A DNA stretch of 59,649 bases from assembly GCA_002422315.1 (NCBI GenBank), contig DIUJ01000086.1, positions 45,443 to 105,091 of the forward strand, given 5' to 3'. Numbering within the stretch: the stretch's first letter is position 1; each line of letters starts with the position of its first letter. Below the pieces are notes generated by a model that saw only the letters and a list, made by a program, of their open reading frames with translations, did not search any database and was not told where the DNA came from. The stretch is from Bacteroidetes bacterium UBA6161. Its GTDB lineage: Bacteria > Bacteroidota > Bacteroidia > NS11-12g > UBA955. This document shows, piece after piece, positions 54,237 through 59,649 of this stretch. A program made the translations under genes and the position numbers.

Positions 54237-55528
54237 GAGAGAAAATTCAAATATTTTGGCACCGTAGAGATTTGAGAATAGAAGACAATGCCGCACTATC
54301 TGCAGCATCCCAAAGTGGCTTTTCTGTTTTGCCAGTTTTTATTTTTGATACGAATATTTTAAATAACTTACCCTCTAACGATGCAAGAGTTAGTTTCCTC
54401 TATGAAACAATACATAGACTTAAACTAGAATATCAGAAATTAGGGTCGGATCTATTGGTATTTTATTCCTCTCCTTTACAATCTTTTCAAGAATTAGTAT
54501 CAAGGTATAATGTACATCAGGTTTATATAAATAAAGACTATGAGCCATATGCTCTTCAAAGAGACAACGAAATTGTTAGTTTTTTGAAAGCCAATGGCAT
54601 AGAAACTAAATTTTACAAAGACCAAGTTTTATTAGAACCAGGGGAGGTTATAAAAGATAATGGCGAACCCTACACAGTTTTTACTCCATTTTCGAAAAAA
54701 TGGAAATCGACAATAGGTAATGTTGTAGAATACAAGTTAGAGGTTTCTAATCTTTTGTCTGTAATTGAAAAACAGCCATTAGTTAAATTAGAAAATATTG
54801 GTTTTGTACAATCGAATATTCCAATTCCTAGTTCAGAAATAAATTTAAAGATAGTAAAAGACTACGAACAAAATAGAGATATACCCTCTATAAACGGGAC
54901 TAGTAGAATGGGATTACATCTAAGATTTGGTACTATATCAATAAGGCAACTGTACTTACGTTCGGTTAATGTTAGTCCAAAATATGTAGATGAACTGATT
55001 TGGAGAGAGTTTTATTTCCAAATTATATTTTTCTTTCCCTATGTTGTTAAAAGTTCGTTTAAAAAGATTTATGATAACATAGAGTGGCGTAACAACATTG
55101 AAGAATTTGAAAAGTGGAAAAATGGAAAAACTGGCGTTCCTATTGTTGATGCAGGAATGCGAGAATTAAATACTACTGGATTTATGCACAACAGAGTAAG
55201 AATGATTGTAGCTAGTTATTTGACCAAAAATCTTTTAATAGATTGGAGGTGGGGCGAATCTTATTTTGCTGAAAAACTATTGGATTTTGAATTAGCATCT
55301 AACAATGGTGGATGGCAATGGGCATCTGGAAGTGGGGTAGATGCAGCACCTTATTTTAGAATATTTAATCCCGATTTACAAACTAAAAGGTTTGATCCCA
55401 ATGCAAATTATATTCGTAAATGGGTACCTGAGTATAATTCACTGTCTTACATAAATTCAGGTATTGTTTCTCATGAATTTGCAAGAAAAAGATGTTTAGA
55501 AACCTATAAAAAAGCATTAAATGGCTAG
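54233..55528 (+). CDS. phrB: Deoxyribodipyrimidine photolyase (CPD photolyase family)
   Basis: 431 residues. The N-terminal photolyase domain begins IQIFWHRRDLRIEDNAAL. The FAD-binding region contains DELIWREFYFQIIFF, TTGFMHNRVRMIVASYLTKN, then NNGGWQWASGSGVDAAPYF and RIFNPDLQTKRFDPN, as in class I CPD photolyases. The Trp in WQWASGSG and the FAD-loop residues are present. It would repair UV pyrimidine dimers using blue light. It is translationally coupled to the SDR gene (ATGA overlap) and probably controlled by the divergent B12-binding regulator. Confidence 0.93.
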   Translation: MREKIQIFWHRRDLRIEDNAALSAASQSGFSVLPVFIFDTNILNNLPSNDARVSFLYETIHRLKLEYQKLGSDLLVFYSSPLQSFQELVSRYNVHQVYINKDYEPYALQRDNEIVSFLKANGIETKFYKDQVLLEPGEVIKDNGEPYTVFTPFSKKWKSTIGNVVEYKLEVSNLLSVIEKQPLVKLENIGFVQSNIPIPSSEINLKIVKDYEQNRDIPSINGTSRMGLHLRFGTISIRQLYLRSVNVSPKYVDELIWREFYFQIIFFFPYVVKSSFKKIYDNIEWRNNIEEFEKWKNGKTGVPIVDAGMRELNTTGFMHNRVRMIVASYLTKNLLIDWRWGESYFAEKLLDFELASNNGGWQWASGSGVDAAPYFRIFNPDLQTKRFDPNANYIRKWVPEYNSLSYINSGIVSHEFARKRCLETYKKALNG

Positions 55529-55543
55529 TTGTCATAGTAAATA

Positions 55544-56413
55544 CTATGGCAGGGTATAGTTTTTAAATTCACCTATTCTCCAACCGCAATTTTTTTCTAT
55601 CCAAAATAGAATTTTATTTTTAAGACTTAATTTCTTATTCTTTATGTTGTAGGTAAAGTTCCAATCAATTTTACTAATTCTTGGTTTCATTACCATGGGG
55701 TGAGTGCCTACAAAAGGTTTTAGGGAATCTATTTGAGAATAATCAAAGACTTCATTTGTAGCAACTTTTTCTTTAATAAAATTATCATCGTGCCAAAGTT
55801 TTCTGGCTTGTATTTGTTTGGCCATTTGTTTTTCAGGATGTTTTACCCAACCATAATGGAAAATTTCTGCCTCTATAAGCACAGAAGGAATCTTTTGTCC
55901 ATTTATTCTAAAGCCTTGTGCATCTTTGTACGATTGTATATTTGCATTATTCCTAATTATTCTAACTTCTCTTCTATACCATTTTCTAGAATCAGCAACA
56001 TAATTATAATTGCCATAAAAATGAACATAATTGAAAACCAAACCCATTATTTCAGATCTTTCTAAATTATTTTCCATTGCCATTTTTATAGTATCATGGT
56101 ATTTTTCATGTACACATTCGTCTGCTTGAATATAAAAACACCAATCTGCTTTTGGGTTAATATGTTTTAAGGCTTTATTTGTTTCTTCTGAGAGAACTAA
56201 TCCACCTTCTCTAAGTTTTGGGTCCCAAGTACTATGTACAATTTTTATTTTTGGTGAATTTATTTCTTGGATATGTTCTAAAGTATTGTCGCTACAGTCA
56301 CCAATAGAAACAATCATTTCGTCTACCAAAGGAAGTATAGACTTTATAGCCTCTTGTATTGGATAATCTGCCGCTACGGCATTCTTTACTATTGTAAAAC
56401 CGCTAACATACAT
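55544..56413 (-). CDS. Family 2 glycosyltransferase
   Basis: 289 residues. The GT2 start is SGFTIVKNAVAADYPIQEAI, with DEMIVSIGDCSDNT and WCFYIQADECVHE giving the nucleotide-sugar binding Asp and the DxD-like acidic site (QADE). No transmembrane segment is present. The final 60 residues are basic. Sugar and acceptor are unknown. It starts 3 bases after the asparaginase stop. Confidence 0.88.
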   Translation of the reverse strand: MYVSGFTIVKNAVAADYPIQEAIKSILPLVDEMIVSIGDCSDNTLEHIQEINSPKIKIVHSTWDPKLREGGLVLSEETNKALKHINPKADWCFYIQADECVHEKYHDTIKMAMENNLERSEIMGLVFNYVHFYGNYNYVADSRKWYRREVRIIRNNANIQSYKDAQGFRINGQKIPSVLIEAEIFHYGWVKHPEKQMAKQIQARKLWHDDNFIKEKVATNEVFDYSQIDSLKPFVGTHPMVMKPRISKIDWNFTYNIKNKKLSLKNKILFWIEKNCGWRIGEFKNYTLP

Positions 56414-56416
56414 GGT

Positions 56417-57439
56417 TTAGGGTTTGAAATTAAGATTAATTTCAGGATTTACACAAGTATTTCCAAAGTGTAATCCACCAAAATTTTTATTTTCTTGAAC
56501 CAAATAATGGCTCAGTTTTTCTGCTTCATTATTGTTTAAAATTCCACTTTGTTCTAATAGAGCCTGAGCAACATTGTACTGAGGTCCCATTTTCCCATCA
56601 TCAATTTTTAGTGCAATACCCCATTTTTCATTTTTTAATGCTAAACAATAAACACCATCTGCTCCGGTTTTTCCAATTACCTTATTTCCTATTATTTCCA
56701 TTAATTCAGAACAATATCTTTTGCTACCAGCCAGCATAAAAGGAAACTGAGTAACAGCACTTACCAATATTTCACACGCCTTTTGTTCTTTTGAGTTAAA
56801 TTTGATTGGATTAACCAAGTTTGCATAAGCTTTTGCTTGTTGTAGCAATGTAAATGCATAGATTGGTGCAGAGCAACCATCGATTCCACAAACAAGAGAA
56901 GAAGAGTCTACTTCATAATACCTGGCAATAGTTTGCGCAATTTCTTTTTGAATAGGATGATTAGGATCAATGTAATTTTTATGTTCTACATCCATTAGCT
57001 TGCATAAAAGAAGAAAGCCAGCATGTTTGCCGCTGCAATTGTTATGAATTCTTTGAGGTTTAATTTCGTTTTTAATAAGGAGTTCTTGATCAATTCTATG
57101 TGTAGGCATTTGAGGTCCACATTCTAAATCCTCTTCAGTAAATCCTCCTTTCTTTAAAATACTTCTTACAACATCTACATGTTTATTTTCGCCGTTATGT
57201 GAGCCACATAAAATAGCAATTTCTTCAAATGTTAAATCATACTTTTCTATTCCACCCATTACTAACAAAGGGATTTGTTGAAAAAACTTCATGGCAGAAC
57301 GTGGATAACAAAGCTGGTTCACATCGCCACAAGAAAATACGATTTCTTTATTTTCATTTACAACACAAATAGCTCCTCTATGATAACTTTCTACAATAGG
57401 ACCTCTGTTCGAATGAACTAAAATTGGGTTACTGTTCAC
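56417..57439 (-). CDS. Asparaginase II family protein (thermolabile type)
   Basis: 340 residues. It shows PILVHSNRGPIVESYHRGAI, CYPRSAMKFFQQIP, CGSHNGENKH, HNNCSGKHAGFLLLC and CGIDGCSAPIYAF, which are the family's conserved blocks. It hydrolyses asparagine to aspartate and ammonia; this type is unrelated to the bacterial type I/II enzymes. The likely start is GTG at 57439, since no ATG precedes the conserved region. The next gene upstream on this strand is pyrB, 70 bases away, so aspartate could feed it, but that is only inference. Confidence 0.9.
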   Translation of the reverse strand: MNSNPILVHSNRGPIVESYHRGAICVVNENKEIVFSCGDVNQLCYPRSAMKFFQQIPLLVMGGIEKYDLTFEEIAILCGSHNGENKHVDVVRSILKKGGFTEEDLECGPQMPTHRIDQELLIKNEIKPQRIHNNCSGKHAGFLLLCKLMDVEHKNYIDPNHPIQKEIAQTIARYYEVDSSSLVCGIDGCSAPIYAFTLLQQAKAYANLVNPIKFNSKEQKACEILVSAVTQFPFMLAGSKRYCSELMEIIGNKVIGKTGADGVYCLALKNEKWGIALKIDDGKMGPQYNVAQALLEQSGILNNNEAEKLSHYLVQENKNFGGLHFGNTCVNPEINLNFKP

Positions 57440-57509
57440 TTTTTTAAATTAGATTTTTGAGTTGGCAAAGTAAATAGAAATTAAGACAAAAAAAGCTGAA
57501 AAAATAATG

Positions 57510-58436
57510 TTATTCAATTTTACCAGCCAGCAAATAAAGAATGGCCATGCGAATTGCTACACCATTTTCTACTTGGTCCAAAATAATTGCATTTTCACTA
57601 TCTGCAATTTCGGTAGTTATTTCTACCCCTCTATTTATTGGGCCTGGGTGAAGAACCACAAGTTTTTTATCTAAGCTATTTACTCTTTGTTTGTTTAGTT
57701 GATATTGCATGCTATATTCTCTCAAACTTGGAAAGTATTTAATATCCTGTCTTTCCATTTGAATACGGAGCATATTAACTGCGTCTGCCCATGCAAGAGC
57801 CTTTTGGAAGTCATATTCAACTTTTACACCTAACTCAGAAATGTGTTTGGGGATAAGAGTTGCAGGACCACATACCATTACTTCTGCACCTAGTTTTATA
57901 AGACAAAGTATATTTGAGAGTGCAACTCTACTATGCAAAATATCTCCAACTATAGCAACTTTTAATCCTTTAATATATCCAAACTTTTCTTGAAGCGAAA
58001 ATGCATCAAGTAGAGCTTGAGTAGGGTGTTCGTGTGTACCATCACCAGCATTTATAATATTGGCAGGGATGTGTTTGGAAAGAAAAACACATGCTCCAGG
58101 GCTTGGATGACGCAAAACAACCATATCTACTTTCATAGCTAGTATGTTTTTTACTGTGTCTACAAGGGTTTCGCCTTTAGAAACAGAAGAAGAAGAAGAA
58201 GAAAAATTTACAACATCTGCTGAAAGTCTTTTTTCTGCAAGTTCAAAGGAAATTCTAGTTCTTGTTGAATTTTCAAAGAAAATATTGGCAACCGTTATAT
58301 CTCTTAAACTTGGTACTTTTTTAATAGGTCTATTAATTACCTCTTTGAAATTTATTGCAGTATCAAATATTAAAGAAATATCTTCTGCAGAAAGTTGTTT
58401 TATTCCTAATAAATGTTGGTGGTTGAATTTTTTCAT
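57510..58436 (-). CDS. pyrB: Aspartate carbamoyltransferase catalytic subunit
   Basis: 308 residues. It catalyses carbamoyl phosphate plus aspartate to carbamoyl aspartate in UMP synthesis. FFENSTRTRISFELAEKRL holds the carbamoyl-phosphate-binding STRT. HPTQALLDAF and VLHPGPINRGVEI are the other family landmarks. A run of six serines near residue 80 comes from a TCT trinucleotide repeat (58185-58202). Its ATG overlaps the pyrR stop by four bases. No PyrI regulatory subunit gene is present. Confidence 0.96.
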   Translation of the reverse strand: MKKFNHQHLLGIKQLSAEDISLIFDTAINFKEVINRPIKKVPSLRDITVANIFFENSTRTRISFELAEKRLSADVVNFSSSSSSVSKGETLVDTVKNILAMKVDMVVLRHPSPGACVFLSKHIPANIINAGDGTHEHPTQALLDAFSLQEKFGYIKGLKVAIVGDILHSRVALSNILCLIKLGAEVMVCGPATLIPKHISELGVKVEYDFQKALAWADAVNMLRIQMERQDIKYFPSLREYSMQYQLNKQRVNSLDKKLVVLHPGPINRGVEITTEIADSENAIILDQVENGVAIRMAILYLLAGKIE

Positions 58437-58978
58437 TTAGTATCTGCATTTAAAAGCCAAACTTCATTATTATTTTCTTGCCATACTACTTTTACATTGT
58501 CATTTTTGGCCCTCGTATCTATTACTTTACCATAATAGTTTGGATGTATTGGTATTTCACGATTAAATCTTCTATCTATTAATACCATAAGTTCAATGTG
58601 AGCGGGTCTTCCATAAGTTGTTAATGCATCCATGGCAGATCTCACAGACCTTCCAGTATACAATACATCGTCTACTAAAATAATATTCTTTTTCTCTACA
58701 TTAAATTCTATTTTAATAGGGTGGGGTATTAATAATGTTTCACTTCTTCTAAAATCGTCTCGGTGAAAAGTATGGTCTAATTCACCATATAATATTTCCT
58801 TTAAACCTGTAAATTGCTTAATGTATTCTACAATCTTTCTAGCTGCCATAGTTCCTCTGGGTTGCAATCCAATAATTGCGGTTTCTGAAAAATCAGAATA
58901 GTTCTCAATTATCTCTAAGGCCAACCTTTTTAAGGTTGTTTCTATTTGGTGGTTGTTTAGAATAAGTTTTTGTTCCAT
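58433..58978 (-). CDS. pyrR: PyrR-like phosphoribosyltransferase (pyr regulator/UPRTase)
   Basis: 181 residues. The PRPP-binding loop is NIILVDDVLYTGRSVRSAMD near residue 100. GELDHTFHRDDFR is typical of PyrR. It can act as uracil phosphoribosyltransferase and, in other bacteria, as the RNA-binding attenuator of pyr operons. There is no leader here: the EVE-domain gene ends directly before the ATG, and pyrB overlaps the stop, so attenuation between pyrR and pyrB is unlikely. Confidence 0.93.
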   Translation of the reverse strand: MEQKLILNNHQIETTLKRLALEIIENYSDFSETAIIGLQPRGTMAARKIVEYIKQFTGLKEILYGELDHTFHRDDFRRSETLLIPHPIKIEFNVEKKNIILVDDVLYTGRSVRSAMDALTTYGRPAHIELMVLIDRRFNREIPIHPNYYGKVIDTRAKNDNVKVVWQENNNEVWLLNADTK

Positions 58979-59386
58979 TTAATTTTCAGATAATTCGATA
59001 ATTCTGTCAAATTCTTCTTTTTTTACTCCTACTACACTTAGTCTGCTTTGCTTGATTAAACCCATAGTTTGTAGCATTGGGTCCTTTTTTATTTGTGCTA
59101 AACCGATAGGTTTTTTTAATTTTGCCCATGGTTCTACATCCACACAAACCCATTGAGGATCCTCTGCAGTTGGATCGGGATAGTTGGAATGAATAACTTT
59201 TGCTATACCTACTACTTCTTTTCCTTCATTGCTGTGGTAAAAAAGACAAAGATCTCCTACTTGCATCTCTCTGAGATTGTTTCTAGCTTGATAATTTCTA
59301 ACTCCGTCCCAAAAGGTCTTTTTATCTTTTTCGAATTGCTCCCAAGAATACTTAAATGGTTCAGACTTTATAAGCCAATAGTTCAT
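58979..59386 (-). CDS. EVE domain-containing protein
   Basis: 135 residues from the ATG at 59386. The EVE domain is seen in MNYWLIKSEPFKYSWEQF, WDGVRNYQARNNLREMQVGD and LCLFYHSNEGKEVVGIA. The aromatic residues of the PUA-like pocket are present. EVE proteins bind modified nucleobases or tRNA; the ligand is unknown. It is directly followed by pyrR with no gap. An earlier in-frame start at 59413 adds nine non-family residues. Confidence 0.92.
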   Translation of the reverse strand: MNYWLIKSEPFKYSWEQFEKDKKTFWDGVRNYQARNNLREMQVGDLCLFYHSNEGKEVVGIAKVIHSNYPDPTAEDPQWVCVDVEPWAKLKKPIGLAQIKKDPMLQTMGLIKQSRLSVVGVKKEEFDRIIELSEN

Positions 59387-59390
59387 ACCG

Positions 59391-59422
59391 CAAATTTTGT
59401 TTTTTTTTGGCATTGCACCAAA
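59391..59422 (-). promoter_or_regulatory. Promoter of the EVE-pyrR-pyrB operon
   Basis: On the minus strand TTTG (59422-59419) and AAAATTTG (59398-59391; one mismatch to TAnnTTTG) are separated by exactly 20 bases, including nine A. The ATG at 59386 is four bases further, so the leader would be very short. Confidence 0.65.
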
Positions 59423-59583
59423 TTTTGTTTTCTATACTACTTTAACCCCAATTTCAAGAAAGTTTAAAAACTTTGACAAAACAGGGCTAACTTGTTTGTT
59501 ACAGAAAATCAAGTCAGATAGAATAGTACACCTTTGATTTACGATTCAGACTTATTGATTCTTATTTTTTATGCAGAGCAAAA

Positions 59584-59639
59584 ATACCCTCCAAACTTTG
59601 TTTGGTGCACGCGCCAATAATCGAATATTCGGGTATACC
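59584..59639. repeat. Cluster of short palindromes near the right edge
   Basis: CCAAAC-TTT-GTTTGG (59591-59605), the near-palindrome TTGGTGCACGCGCCAA (59602-59617), CGAATATTCG (59622-59631) and GGTATACC (59632-59639) lie within 56 bases, with ATACCC at 59585-59590 also complementary to GGGTAT at 59631-59636. No gene is visible; the window ends soon after. Confidence 0.5.
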
Positions 59640-59649
59640 TCTTTACTAT

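Noticed and set aside
55533..55548. Hairpin CATAGT-AAAT-ACTATG between photolyase and GT2 as a terminator
   Set aside because: The stem is AT-rich and short with no T-run on either side.
58185..58202. Six TCT repeats in pyrB as a contingency locus
   Set aside because: Indels would be in frame and only change a serine stretch; the family often has serines there.
1..59649. Prophage, insertion sequence, CRISPR array or rRNA
   Set aside because: I looked for transposases, integrases, phage structural genes, direct repeat-spacer patterns and rRNA signatures and found none; composition appears even across the window.

Overview
The window looks like chromosomal DNA from an AT-rich member of the Bacteroidota, in the broad Cytophaga/Flavobacterium/Sphingobacterium sense. 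The evidence: a C-terminal sorting domain of the type IX secretion (gliding-motility-associated) kind; FecR, TonB-dependent receptor and DUF4249 genes in a row; Bacteroidota-type families (DUF4294, DUF3098, DUF4920, DUF4249, MbnP-like lipoprotein); bacillithiol deacetylase BshB1; and promoters of the form TTTG-N19/20-TAnnTTTG with no strong Shine-Dalgarno sequences. I see no insertion sequence, prophage, CRISPR array or rRNA. One tRNA is cut by the left edge. Most of the window is housekeeping, with a few accessory loci.

Layout. 1-42: tRNA with CAT anticodon. 190-4401 (minus): a tight six-gene run ending in surE, a small membrane protein and lpxB, and starting with a degenerate TrpF-like protein. 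4581-16009 (plus): sugar-nucleotide epimerase, Uup-type ABC-F ATPase, tRNA methylthiotransferase MtaB, Lgt, DUF4294, BshB1, phosphoglucose/phosphomannose isomerase, FAH-family hydrolase, an ECF sigma factor, a DUF4920 lipoprotein and an FGE-fold protein. 16006-16743 (minus): SIMPL protein. 16909-26491 (plus): ClpB, a TPR-membrane-HTH regulator, a 2-oxoacid dehydrogenase E2, PabB, an acyltransferase, a lipoprotein and a GNAT. 26488-27765 (minus): RarA. 27887-32578 (plus): a separately encoded small anti-sigma-like peptide, FecR, TonB receptor and DUF4249 lipoprotein. 32671-36179 (plus): Ndk, S41 protease, metallophosphoesterase and a 46-residue DUF2256 protein.

36184-44805 (minus): MbnP-like lipoprotein, M20 dipeptidase, YtcJ-like amidohydrolase, GT-C-like membrane protein and LeuS. 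44927-51685 (plus): FtsX, DUF3098, UppP (with a run of ten G), PnuC and a 1378-residue IgGFc-binding/PKD surface protein. 51798-53285 (minus): a small unknown and a MerR/B12-binding regulator. 53343-55528 (plus): an SDR and a photolyase, divergent from that regulator. 55544-59386 (minus): GT2, asparaginase, PyrB, PyrR and an EVE-domain protein.

The two loci most likely to hold new biology are: (1) the FecR/TonB/DUF4249 operon, where the anti-sigma domain is a free 58-residue peptide and no sigma factor is adjacent, while an orphan ECF sigma lies 13 kb away; and (2) a probable light-responsive unit in which a CarH/LitR-like regulator with both cobalamin motifs faces photolyase across a 57-bp region with an inverted repeat between two opposed -7 elements. 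Several translation starts are forced to be TTG or GTG. In other genes, an in-frame TTG that looks like a start is part of the promoter -7 element.
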